From: Candidatus Endonucleibacter sp. (ex Gigantidas childressi)
GTDB lineage: Bacteria; Pseudomonadota; Gammaproteobacteria; Pseudomonadales; Endozoicomonadaceae
Length of the DNA stretch: 64,000 bases
NCBI GenBank assembly: GCA_030674875.1
Contig: JASXSU010000003.1
Location: forward strand, 722,076 to 786,075
Direction: 5' to 3'
The notes beneath the pieces are model-generated. The model was not told where the DNA came from. It did no database searches and worked only from the letters and a program-made list of their open reading frames with translations. Positions 45,701-55,066 of this stretch are shown one piece after another (within the stretch, counting starts at the first letter, position 1; the number at the start of each line of letters is the position of its first letter). The position numbers were made by a program, and so were the translations under genes.

Positions 45701-48066
45701 CATGGTTGGCAGGAAAAACTGATGATATGTCAATGATTCCCAACATCACAAAAGCAGCAGGGTGGGCTTCTATGTATCATGTTATTAATTGTGAAAATGA
45801 TAGTGGTGGAGATGAGAATTATTTTAGTTTTTATTTAGGTAAGGAACGTAACTTTTTTGATCTCTTGTGGGCCTTGAAAAGCATAGTGTGTGGTAATATA
45901 ACGTCACCTGTTTTTCATTTAGCCAGCAGAATATATTATTTTAATGTTAAAAAAAATGAAGGTGTTGTATTTGGTAATAGCGATGAGTTAGAAAATGAAA
46001 TGATTGAACGGAATGGTTTTTTTGATTGTAATTTATTTAAACAGTATCAATGTTATGTTGCAGCGGATAGATTAAAGCTAAGTACACCTAGTCTTGGTGT
46101 GGGAAGTAATGTACATGGTAATTCAAGGAAAGGGCGTAAGGAAGCGCAAGGGCATGTAGATCATAGTACTCATAAGCTTTCTTATAAAGGAAAAAAAGGA
46201 TCACAAAAAAAGAAACGTGGTATAACTGATAGTGAAACTAGCGTGCATCTCAAGTGGTTTGGTTCTAAAGCAGTGAAGTATGCCTCATTACTCAACAAAA
46301 TTTATAAGGATGACAAGAAACATGAGAAAAATGGTGAATTAAATAGTGATTTATATAAAAAAACAGATGAAAAGTTCATCGGAATGTTTAATGATCTTGT
46401 CAGCGACTTGAGTATTGTTTACTTGATGAATAATCCTGCTAGTATGAAAAATGTGTCTATTATGTTTTATAAGTTATTATTCAAATATTTTCCAAGGATG
46501 ATTAAATATAATACCTGTCATAAATTTGATAATTATACGGGGGGAAAAGTATTGGAATTGGTTTCGATGGTTTTTAAAGAGGATGGGAGCTTTGACTCTT
46601 TTCTTGAAGAAGGTACTTTTAATACTTTGGTTTTTAAGTGCTATTGTTTGGTTTTGTTGAATCCTGGTAATTACGAAAATATTAATACAGATATGCAGGT
46701 TAGGTTGATAAAAAGCTTGCTAGTTAACATGCGGCCTTTTGCAAAAACTCTTGGAGTGGATATGAATAAAGTCAATGGAGAGGATGTCCAGCGTGTGCTA
46801 AGTGGGCAAGTTGTTAAGTTATTTTACGCTGTTATTGATTATGTGGATGATAGAGAGCTTTTTTTATTGGTGATTGATGTTGTTTGCCAAGTAATTATTG
46901 TGCGTGGTTGTGAGGACCTACTATCGAAAGCCTTATTTAGCTATTTTATTAGAGTGGAAAATGATATTGACTCAGGTAATAGAGAAAATGCTTATAAAGA
47001 GGTGGAAAAATATCTTATGCATGCTAATGACACGGGGAGGATTGGGGAAGAGATTTGTAGCGCATGGAGAAGATTAGCGATATATCCATACCAGTGTGCA
47101 AGAGTAAAAATTGCCGAGGAGAAAGAATGCTCTGCAAATCTTTCAGCTCAGGATCTTATACAGGAAGAGGAGAGAGAGAAGATTGAAATGGAACGGAAGC
47201 ATAGATATAAACAAGATGCTATTTTGCGTATGCTGAATGGTAATATATGTAGAGTAACCAAAGGAGTGGAAGAATGTTCACATACGAGATCGTTTGTAAT
47301 AGATGAGAGAGATGGTCAAGCGTCTTTACAGTCAGGAGAAGGTAGCAATAGCGGCAATGAAGAAAATAAGGTGCTTACGGGTTTGTATGAAAAGATATCA
47401 AATAAAGACTTTAAAGGTGCATTCGACGGATTTTGTAAATGCGAAGGTGATGACACAGCCAAGTCAGGTGGAGTTAAGGGTGTTCATTGGGCAAGAATAA
47501 ATATTTTGAAGTTTGAATGCCTTATAGAGTTGGTTAAGTATAACTGCTCGACTTTTAAATGCTCATATAGTCACTATAAAACTACTGAAGCATATCTCAG
47601 AAAGTTTAAATCGGCGGAAGAATCCGATAGACTTCCAGTTGATGTTTCAGCGGAACAATTGAAAGATTCGTATACTAAACTGCTACCAATAATATCTGAT
47701 CTTAAGGCAAAAGACGGTAAGCTAGAGCAAGCAATAAAGTATGCGAATATGGCCGAAAATACCCTGCGTAGACTGGATGAAAAGGAGGGGAATGAACTGG
47801 AGTTGTTATTTCTACAGAAAGCTCAGTTAAATGATAGCATAGTTAATATAGGTAAATCTTGTCAAAATATATCTGATATCTTAGTTATCAGAAAGAAAAT
47901 ACTTAAGAATATAAGAGATAAAAATATGGATTGTGGTGTTGAAAAAAAGCGTACTATTACAATAGACGCAAACAGTTTTCTTGTAGAGTGTAAAGATGCT
48001 GTTAGGTGTTTGGAAAAATTAAAAAAAGACTTGTTGGTCCTTATAAATGTGGATGGCTCAAATTAA
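42796..48066 (+). CDS. giant exported protein with nucleotidyltransferase-like N-terminal motif (~1755 aa)
   Basis: Numbering is from ATG 42796. Hydrophobic segments at about 10-25 and 41-58 precede the soluble part. A later Met at 42874 would leave one clean signal peptide ending near QQVFS. Residues 103-127 read VMGS, then SDIDIVARD, with a third acidic strand AAVDVVVKD at about 196-204. This fits the GS...DhD...hDh pattern of nucleotidyltransferase folds. Two basic clusters, KKQQKRKHD near 731 and KGKKGSQKKKR near 1132, resemble nuclear localisation signals. The C-terminal third is helical with coiled-coil tendency (LEQAIKYANMAENTLRRL). Parts of the middle recall Sel1/TPR-like helices. It lies alone in the lolA-serS island. 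An effector role is inferred. Confidence 0.7.
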   Translation: MDSFVKERLLIVKIVFLSIYVFLRNGMDKLCHFYKNIHNVLSGMFLLLMLVFCQQVFSVVEDECNKEYESIESKKSRLKAMFFDNIMHAYSCWSSDNNAKTAVMGSTGIKMLNGESCLNNVSDIDIVARDKEGAASLITYLNTAIQSAMYSIKDDSLKNLVATGCRLIWGNKELSDKAPECGKITMFDIESDEPFAAVDVVVKDFGENDFTYVTCEYDFQPGCKIEDKDKVSVCVLTSLSYATIDVCSMKSQLEYFQEDKSDVEKTSEGFLKEVIYSCQNLHKIKKRFPYYKQIKKENSCDAQLMEKIDEVSSSYGGLLREINRQPKIIEIIHKKAFDFNYSLGESSGLCRSLTHAEWVNILGGGFFVKDSCSDEDGIPFSISDVINANDISKECFLNAEKKLQVKEVDAIRDSVTPEVVNSFVRQWIDKVIFTMFNDEGNSCQELSSLDLSHDVTDCIMCNKRIKSPALTKELKQFFSEKNPFVILALSTGMPFVIFSSKNNEEKVSAELCDKDYAWNKWPILMRILEKAGFFISAENTRFKDVMFFAESEKNSYYLCVEKFSRAKCMCPLLIAEDLLLDVGAFELGDYKVELSENTIPNRHAMATMTNVSSLDEKTTKGNDCNEYMQLVEKCGFICLGQGNEVMSNTNKQQKVHVDKGRSNNKPKSDINKDNYISSDADISSMLKTALLSVSLDEEVDVLVKALSDISLGNGSDDVVMIESPLLEQNTKKQQKRKHDNNTNKVNKLMKTVLDTVNEHGQQDQRVTVNVNKCSSVMKELSCADKLGCPLAPLIIGVYQMTKLDDKDIYNKDVSNIIKYFIKAAVRSNMQGVACLYWLAEVTGSSEAFSSSISLSTIFNKCFSNKIVPLNFIWPQKESSRLTKAYDISLPLLLGRCSSQGNIADTCKVLSEAYHRYGELGWVLSEWELDQSASLVDNISYASYLAFFYLYNGDKKKSFLEFRKAAYSYAWLAGKTDDMSMIPNITKAAGWASMYHVINCENDSGGDENYFSFYLGKERNFFDLLWALKSIVCGNITSPVFHLASRIYYFNVKKNEGVVFGNSDELENEMIERNGFFDCNLFKQYQCYVAADRLKLSTPSLGVGSNVHGNSRKGRKEAQGHVDHSTHKLSYKGKKGSQKKKRGITDSETSVHLKWFGSKAVKYASLLNKIYKDDKKHEKNGELNSDLYKKTDEKFIGMFNDLVSDLSIVYLMNNPASMKNVSIMFYKLLFKYFPRMIKYNTCHKFDNYTGGKVLELVSMVFKEDGSFDSFLEEGTFNTLVFKCYCLVLLNPGNYENINTDMQVRLIKSLLVNMRPFAKTLGVDMNKVNGEDVQRVLSGQVVKLFYAVIDYVDDRELFLLVIDVVCQVIIVRGCEDLLSKALFSYFIRVENDIDSGNRENAYKEVEKYLMHANDTGRIGEEICSAWRRLAIYPYQCARVKIAEEKECSANLSAQDLIQEEEREKIEMERKHRYKQDAILRMLNGNICRVTKGVEECSHTRSFVIDERDGQASLQSGEGSNSGNEENKVLTGLYEKISNKDFKGAFDGFCKCEGDDTAKSGGVKGVHWARINILKFECLIELVKYNCSTFKCSYSHYKTTEAYLRKFKSAEESDRLPVDVSAEQLKDSYTKLLPIISDLKAKDGKLEQAIKYANMAENTLRRLDEKEGNELELLFLQKAQLNDSIVNIGKSCQNISDILVIRKKILKNIRDKNMDCGVEKKRTITIDANSFLVECKDAVRCLEKLKKDLLVLINVDGSN

Positions 48067-48315
48067 GTATGCACTACTATTATACCATATTTAATTTAAG
48101 GTGTTATTAGGCGATAAACCCATGAGTCTACGTGTAGTAGGCTCATGGAGGTTCGATTGTTGGTTGCATTCTCATCACGCATTCAATGACAACTGGTATA
48201 TACCTATCTTTCCTTGAAGGTTGGGTGCAGCTCTAACTCACTCCAATAAGCTACTACTTGTAGGATTATGTGAATTTGTTAGTTTGTCGCCTAGTCACAC
48301 CATCAATGGTACGGG
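48067..48315. repeat. two family A repeats
   Basis: A diverged copy (about 48067-48200, with GGCGATAAACCCATGAGTCT) is followed by a reverse copy (about 48195-48315). The reverse copy runs from TATATACCTATCTTTCCTTG to CATCAATGGTACGGGTATAG. Confidence 0.65.
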
Positions 48316-48385
48316 TATAGCAGTTGACTCAAAAATAGCGGTGCAAAAAATGATCAAACTGCTTTTTTGATTTGCTAAATTTTTG
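48316..48385 (+). mobile_element. right-end relic of the IS4-type element
   Basis: ACTCAAAAATAGCGGTGCAA and the following GATCAAACTGCTTTTTTGAT match the last ~70 bases of the element at 28300-28800. The terminal GTCCCGTACATAG is lost. Confidence 0.6.
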
Positions 48386-48389
48386 TTAA

Positions 48390-49631
48390 CTAAAAATTAA
48401 AATCAGATAATATTGTCTTCTTAATATCTTTCGCTATTAGTTCATGAACTTTGGTTGTTGGGTGGATATGTTCCCAGAAAATATAACTGTCCGCACCGTA
48501 TAAAGCACATTCGGTACGCAGTTTGTGTGAGAGGAAATAGTTCATCTGTGAATGGTTATTAATATCAAGACAGGTGTCAGTAGTATTATGTATACCGTAA
48601 TCTTGTGGCGATGTTATCAGCTTATGTAAAAAACTATAAGCATCATAAAGAATAAAATTATAACCTCTTTCCTGATAACGGCTAATCTCTTGAGCTATAA
48701 AGTTATTAAGTTTAATAACTTCTGAGTGTATCTTTTGTACTTTATAGTCTTCCATATGCTTAGCTATAGGCATCTGTTTTATCTCAGGTAAATTCAATAC
48801 CAACATATTTTTAATGCCGTTGGTACTTGATTTTCTAAGAAGGTAGGTAAATACATTGATTACTTCTTCAGCGGAGCACTGACCTGAGATAAAATCATTA
48901 TATCCAAATTCTAACGTTACCAGCACGTTTTTATTTGCATTACCTTTTGCTACTTGTATATATTCAAGATAAGAATCAAGTTGACTGATAACCCCAGGTA
49001 TTAACCCATTGACGCTATCTTCTCCTTGGCAGCCGGCTATGGACCAATTATACAAAGGAATGTTTTTCTCTTTTGCCAGATATTCAGTCCAGACTAGACC
49101 GTTAGATAAGCGTCCAAAGAACCAAGACTTATTATTTGGAAGTAACGATTGTGAATAGTTATGAAGATTCCCAGTGTCGGACATGGAATCGCCGATACTA
49201 ATGATTTTATCTATTTTGCTTGGGGCATCATTAGTGGTGCTTTTGTTATTACTCCAGATTGTATGGTTATGTGAAAACTGCGTGTCAGCGGCAAAGGCTG
49301 TGAGGTCTACTGGATCGTTATCGGCATGTATAGTTTTTTTACAATGATCTATAATGGTGGCACTGGGAATATCGGTATAAAACATATTCTTCATGGCTAG
49401 TTTTGAATACCAGTATCCTGGTATAGAATAATAATTGCCGTCATCATCTAAGGCCCATTCCCATTTGACGGTCTGTTCATTATGGTTGTCTGAGGCCCTG
49501 TGCCAGCACTTAACATAAGTGTTTGTGGTGCTGTCTTGTATATTTTTAATTTGATTGCTGGGTAATTCTTTTACGTGAGCAAGGCAATAAAGTGGAAGTA
49601 AAAGTAGTGAGGATAATAGATATTTTTTCAT
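48390..49631 (-). CDS. secreted SGNH/GDSL lipase-acyltransferase family enzyme
   Basis: The 413-aa protein has a signal peptide (residues 1-18). A ~120-residue N-terminal part with CW and WEWALDD motifs precedes the SGNH domain. Block I is IGDSMSDTGN with nucleophile Ser149, the oxyanion Gly is in IAG near 200, block III is FGYND with Asn245, and block V is FWEHIHPTTKVH with His390. In the related thermolabile haemolysin/SseJ/PlaA group the acid three residues before that His is Asp; here it is Glu387. Such enzymes cleave phospholipids or move acyl chains to cholesterol in host membranes. Substrate here is unknown. The gene lies in the lolA-serS island, convergent with the giant protein gene. 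Confidence 0.85.
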   Translation of the reverse strand: MKKYLLSSLLLLPLYCLAHVKELPSNQIKNIQDSTTNTYVKCWHRASDNHNEQTVKWEWALDDDGNYYSIPGYWYSKLAMKNMFYTDIPSATIIDHCKKTIHADNDPVDLTAFAADTQFSHNHTIWSNNKSTTNDAPSKIDKIISIGDSMSDTGNLHNYSQSLLPNNKSWFFGRLSNGLVWTEYLAKEKNIPLYNWSIAGCQGEDSVNGLIPGVISQLDSYLEYIQVAKGNANKNVLVTLEFGYNDFISGQCSAEEVINVFTYLLRKSSTNGIKNMLVLNLPEIKQMPIAKHMEDYKVQKIHSEVIKLNNFIAQEISRYQERGYNFILYDAYSFLHKLITSPQDYGIHNTTDTCLDINNHSQMNYFLSHKLRTECALYGADSYIFWEHIHPTTKVHELIAKDIKKTILSDFNF

Positions 49632-49702
49632 TTAAATTTCCAACTTTATCAAGGTGCTGTTTAAGTTTTGCACAGCAATGTTACACTTGTTATATATATT
49701 AC

Positions 49703-49828
49703 CTATGTACGGGACAAAACATTTAGCAGATCTAAAAAAGACCTTGCAGGTTACCTTGTCTGAGAGTCACGTCATACTAAATTATGCCTTGAAAATCAAG
49801 GTCTTCAGGTTTTTTGTCCCGTATATAG
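49703..49828. mobile_element. IS4-type MITE
   Basis: The 126-base element has ends CTATGTACGGGACAAAA and TTTTGTCCCGTATATAG. They are the same inverted repeats as the IS4-type remnant at 28300-28800. It has no coding capacity. Confidence 0.85.
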
Positions 49829-50369
49829 ATATATTACTTTATATATATATTGATATAACTTGCCACTATAGTTTGATTAATCATGCTGTGTTATAGTAGT
49901 GCAATTATAAAAATAATTAATGCTGTGAGTGTAAAGATTGCGTAAAGATAGTAACAACGGATCGATATATATACATATATAAATAAATGATTTTGTCTTG
50001 ATCAGTAAAAAATATTTTAAGTGCAATATCTAATAAAAATTTTATATGTCAGCAGTAACAGATACGTTTGGAATGAATTTGAGAGACTGCTGCTCAAAGG
50101 CGACAGTTATCACGAAAGAGCTAGGTGATGGTGTGAGGTGCTCTTGCAAGAAGCGTACTCTGGTTGAATAGACTAGGTTTAATCTATCTGTGAGTTTGAA
50201 TTATCGGTGTGCAGTATTGGTAATTATATATCAGCTTCAATAAAATTATTTCTCTGGTAGTTAGAATTTAAAAAGCTGAGTCTGGCTGTCAAAAAGATGT
50301 TTATACCCAAATAATTTGGAGTTGGTAAGTGAGTGAGGTCAGAGAAGTAGCTTCAAATCCTTTGGGTAT
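49829..50369. other. A+T-rich intergenic region
   Basis: No gene seen. A short piece at 50303-50370 has family A-type ends (TATACCCAAATAATTTGGAG to TTTGGGTATATACTG) with the middle lost. Confidence 0.45.
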
Positions 50370-50475
50370 ATACTGTTACTATTGAAAGGTGAGTAGGTAA
50401 CAAACGAGAGAAGTCTCATGCACCTATGAGTGGTAGGTGATTGTATTGAGTGATAGCTGCCAACATCAACAATTA
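50370..50475 (+). repeat. family A repeat
   Basis: It shares the TATATACTG junction with the short piece before it. It contains GAGTAGGTAACAAACGAGAG and CCTATGAGTGGTAGGTGATT; the right end is decayed. Confidence 0.65.
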
Positions 50476-50699
50476 TGATTAGTGACTTTTTAGCGATAGA
50501 GTTTATCTGCAGTTTAGTAGGTATCGTAAAATAATAGCGTTTTCTTACAGAGAAGATTGTGGTAGATCTTTAGTATTTCTTATGATTTGCTAGATAGTTG
50601 TTGGTAATGATATATTTTTCCTTGTTTTGGGTGTGGTATTTCGTTGGTTGGGATTGGGTTTTACTGAAGTGTGATTGCTGCGGTATGATATTGATCGGG

Positions 50700-50900
50700 C
50701 TAGTCTATACTCAGCGCCTTTGAAGTTGTTACTTTTTGTTGCTGCGTAGCAACTCCAAACCCTTTGGGCATAATTCACCATAGAAAGTGTGATACATGAC
50801 AAGCGAGCGCAGTTGCATGAGCCTGCTAGTGGTAGCGGATTTGGGTGAGTGTGAGTAGCCAACAGTCTCACAGCTGTAAGGAGAGGGGGTATATCAAGGT
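50700..50900. repeat. composite of family A pieces upstream of serS
   Basis: A short copy (CTATACTCAGCGCCTTTGAA to CAAACCCTTTGGGCATAAT) is followed by a fuller one. The fuller copy runs from CACCATAGAAAGTGTGATAC to AGGAGAGGGGGTATATC. Confidence 0.65.
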
Positions 50901-51035
50901 GGATGCAAGATAAGGCTTTTATCAGGTTCGGTAAAATAAAGAATTGGAGGGAGCGAGGTTTAGTTGGCCCACGTTCCTGTATCGACAAGTTTGAAGAATG
51001 TTTCATATAACTGTTCTCGTAAGAAAGGTGTCTGA

Positions 51036-52322
<1,287 letters not shown>

Positions 52323-52477
52323 TGGCTGTTGGGCATAAAGTGGCAATGGTTGTTTGGCTCAATATTGTTGATTAGCACAGTTTATTAGGTGATTTGGTGG
52401 TACCCAGAAATATGATAAGCCTCACCGTTTGTGGTATGGTGCGATCATCAATAATTGTGTTATTGTCTGGAGGCTAA

Positions 52478-52816
52478 ATGCGAAAGGGTACTACTATTCA
52501 CCTTGAAGCTTTTCGAATTCTAACTAAGTGTTTTTCGCATATGACAACTCGAGATGTGTTGTTTTTGCTTGAAATATACTGGCGGCCACGTCAGTCACCC
52601 CAGGAACTCTGTGAAAGGACTGGCAATGCTACCCATGAATTGGGCGAGTTTCAACGACGCTTCGGGTGTACCAAGGAGAAATCTTTTGAAGGAGGTTTGG
52701 TGCTTATAACTGCTGGAAAGGTCTCGGGCAGGCAAGAGTTGCAATTAACAGTAACTGGAGAGGGAGTGGCTCGTTCTTTGTTATATGGGAAGTTTGACAA
52801 TCAGCAGTCAGCCTGA
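52478..52816 (+). CDS. hypothetical winged-helix-like protein
   Basis: The 112-aa protein has a strong GGAGG ribosome site. Residues 20-100 have the helix-helix-helix-wing rhythm of a MarR-like winged helix (TTRDVLFLLEIYW, SPQELCERTG, LVLITAGKVSGRQELQLTVTGEGVA). Resemblance to MarR is by pattern only; effector and targets are unknown. Confidence 0.6.
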   Translation: MRKGTTIHLEAFRILTKCFSHMTTRDVLFLLEIYWRPRQSPQELCERTGNATHELGEFQRRFGCTKEKSFEGGLVLITAGKVSGRQELQLTVTGEGVARSLLYGKFDNQQSA

Positions 52817-53334
52817 AATCTAATATCATGAAGGTATTATGGGTGGGGCTGGATCCTGTAAGTAAGTGTGTAATCTGAGTATTTACTATACGTAGTCAAT
52901 TGCTCCGAGAATTCGATCATAAAGTGACTCATCGTCATTTTTCAGTATTTTACGGATGTCGTCCATTTTTGTGACGTTGTCTGGATTGCACGATAAGAAG
53001 CTTTAGTTACATAGCTGTAGCAGAGCTAGATTACGGATCTTCAACCACTCAATTATAGGTTAATTAGATTTGGCTAGTTTCTGGTCTACAGACCTTTAAT
53101 GATAAAGGGTATATAACACAAGGATTTGGAACTGCTATGTGGCGACAAGCGAGCGAAGTCATGGAAGATTAAGAGTGCTAAACGATAGTGGTGAGCTTAA
53201 CTTGTATCCTTGTCGTACAAATTACCATCAAAACCCGGAGGTTTGAGTTGTGGTAGCCGTTTGGATGGCAAGGCGTTTAGGGTATCTGTACTTACAGTGG
53301 TGATAGAGGGCTTTTTATTCTCCAAGAGCTATAC
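52817..53334. other. intergenic region with a family A-related repeat
   Basis: About 53090-53215 is a diverged repeat (GATAAAGGGTATATAACACA then GGCGACAAGCGAGCGAAGTC). No gene is supported elsewhere in this stretch. Confidence 0.5.
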
Positions 53335-53475
53335 TGAGACCTTTGCACGATTGTTCTTTTGCCAGCTGGCTGCTTTAAAAAAGCACTAAATCGATCATTT
53401 ACAAGCATAAATCATCTATTTTAGTGCGTGTTTTCCTCACCGACTAACAAAATTACGGCTCGTGCAAAGGTCTCA
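53335..53475. mobile_element. complete IS5-type MITE
   Basis: The 141-base element has 16-base inverted ends TGAGACCTTTGCACGA and TCGTGCAAAGGTCTCA, identical to the left end of the IS5-type remnants at 16370 and 40828. It has no open frame of note. The interior matches the truncated copy at 534-660. Confidence 0.88.
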
Positions 53476-53779
53476 TACTCTAAAAAATTTTGCCACTCAT
53501 TCCTGTATCCTGTATTTAGATTAATGAGCTTTGACGGGAAAAGCTGGGTCATAGCAAATCATTAGTGGAATTGTTTTAGGTATTATCACTACAAGGATAG
53601 TTGCCAATTGTGTGATGCTCTCCAATAAGTTTAGGCGGGGGCGAGCTGGATATTATTCTCAGTATGGCATATTGCGGTATCTAGTCTATTGCTATGAGGT
53701 TGTGCTGGAATGATCCGTGGGATGTTTGTGCAATGGTTGACCCAGCACTATGCCAAATATGTATAGTCAAAATACTTGG
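53476..53779. other. intergenic region, nothing recognised
   Basis: A 64-codon frame at 53694-53888 runs into the convergent gene and lacks a ribosome site; it is not accepted. Confidence 0.4.
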
Positions 53780-54142
53780 TTATCTCTCGAACCCAATATC
53801 TTCTGCTGAAATGATTAATTGTCTAGATTCCCATTCTTCGTCGCCATATCTTGTTTTTAAATTGATATCAATTTTAATAGGCGCATGAAGCACCCCGTTT
53901 TCTTTGAAGATCTGATCCTCAAGCATTAAATCCGTGGCTTTTTTTAGGCCTCGACGTATACCTTGTTCATACCAGTCCATAGCCAAGTTTTTGATGGTTT
54001 CCGGCAATTGATCAAGTATATTGTATTGTGGGAGGTGAAGTTCAGAGCGCAAAAATGAATTTGAACTTGTGTTAGCAGTTTCAACAGAAAATCTGTTGGT
54101 ACTTGCTGAAATATATCGTTTTATGCGGCGATTTTTTGACAT
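53780..54142 (-). CDS. conserved-looking hypothetical protein
   Basis: The 120-aa protein has a basic N-terminus (SKNRRIKRYIS) and a helical middle (LPETIKNLAMDWYEQGIRRGLKKATD). It ends in a beta-like part (IKIDINLKTRYGDEEWESRQLII). The stretched middle resembles a protein-interaction or DNA-binding helix set, but I do not recognise the family. The start is ATG with a GAGAGGGATC stretch about ten bases upstream. Confidence 0.55.
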   Translation of the reverse strand: MSKNRRIKRYISASTNRFSVETANTSSNSFLRSELHLPQYNILDQLPETIKNLAMDWYEQGIRRGLKKATDLMLEDQIFKENGVLHAPIKIDINLKTRYGDEEWESRQLIISAEDIGFER

Positions 54143-54209
54143 AGTGATCAGATCCCTCTCTTAACCCTAAGGTGAAAGATTATCATGCTGCAGTATAACT
54201 GAGAGTAGT

Positions 54210-54470
54210 GATATATATCCATTACCTTTCAAACTGTTACGCTGTTGTCTGCGCTCACTCATCCAGATCGTCTACTGCTTGTAGGCCCACGTGTCTTTGT
54301 GCACTTGCTGCGTAGTAGTAACTTAAAATCTAATGGCATATATGCGTTTCCTTGAAGGGTGAGGTTGTTGATCGCCTTACTCACTTCAAACATCTACTTT
54401 TCTTAGCTTATGTCTTTTTACTCGCTTGTAGCCTACTCAACCCCTTGAATGGTAACGTGGGTACTTGATT
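54210..54470 (-). repeat. two reverse family A repeats
   Basis: The first covers about 54210-54347 (TATATCCATTACCTTTCAAA to CTTAAAATCTAATGGCATAT). The second covers about 54340-54470 (TATATGCGTTTCCTTGAAGG to GAATGGTAACGTGGGTACT). They overlap on GCATATATGCG. Confidence 0.7.
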
Positions 54471-54498
54471 TTTTGGTGTAATTGTAAATACCCATAAA

Positions 54499-54520
54499 TT
54501 GTAATCATTCTCATTTGCAT
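54499..54520 (-). promoter_or_regulatory. Fur-box-like site upstream of feoA
   Basis: On the minus strand GCAAATGAGAATGATTACA closely follows the Fur consensus core AATGAGAATNATT. It is ~310 bases before feoA, with a repeat in between. Iron-repressed control of feo is the known pattern. Confidence 0.5.
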
Positions 54521-54577
54521 GTATTCTCGGCGTGCTTTAAACTCTTCTGAAATGGGTATCACTCTTAAGTAAAGAGC

Positions 54578-54705
54578 ATATGCCCAAAGGTTTGGAGTTG
54601 CTACTCCGGCGGCAAGGGAGTAAGGTCACAGAAGCTTAGAGGTGCTAAGTAACTGTGGTGAGCGAACGCTTATGATGCAGTAGCAGCTGAAAGGCTACGA
54701 GTATA
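54578..54705 (+). repeat. family A-related repeat between Fur-like site and feoA
   Basis: It begins CATATGCCCAAAGGTTTGGA, continues GTTGCTACTCCGGCGGCAAG and ends AAGGCTACGAGTATATG. Confidence 0.7.
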
Positions 54706-54829
54706 TGTAAACTAATTCATATTGGTTTCAATGGCGTTTTTAATTGTTGGAATGTTATCGCTGAGCTTTTATGATTGGTTTTGGTGGCAGAGTCTCTAGT
54801 AAAAAGCGGGTAGAAAAAAGGGGGGGCGC

Positions 54830-55066
54830 ATGGCATCAACATTAGGCCAACTAAAAGCAGGTGATTGTGGCGTTGTAGCGTCATTGAGTGATACCGGTTC
54901 AGCTTATAGACGAAAGCTTCTAGCTATGGGGCTAACCCCTGGAGTTAAGTTCAGGGTTTGCAGGGTTGCACCTATGGGGGATCCTATTCAAATTGAATTG
55001 CGTGGATTTCAGTTAAGTGTTCGCCGCGATGAGGCATCTACTGTTGAGGTCATTTGTAATGAGTGA
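54830..55066 (+). CDS. feoA: ferrous iron transport protein FeoA
   Basis: The 78-aa SH3-like cytoplasmic protein has LGQLKAGDCGVVASL and the family motif RKLLAMGLTPGVKF, with the end VRRDEASTVEV. It supports FeoB activity. A GGGGGGGC stretch precedes the ATG. Its stop overlaps the feoB start by 8 bases. Confidence 0.92.
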   Translation: MASTLGQLKAGDCGVVASLSDTGSAYRRKLLAMGLTPGVKFRVCRVAPMGDPIQIELRGFQLSVRRDEASTVEVICNE

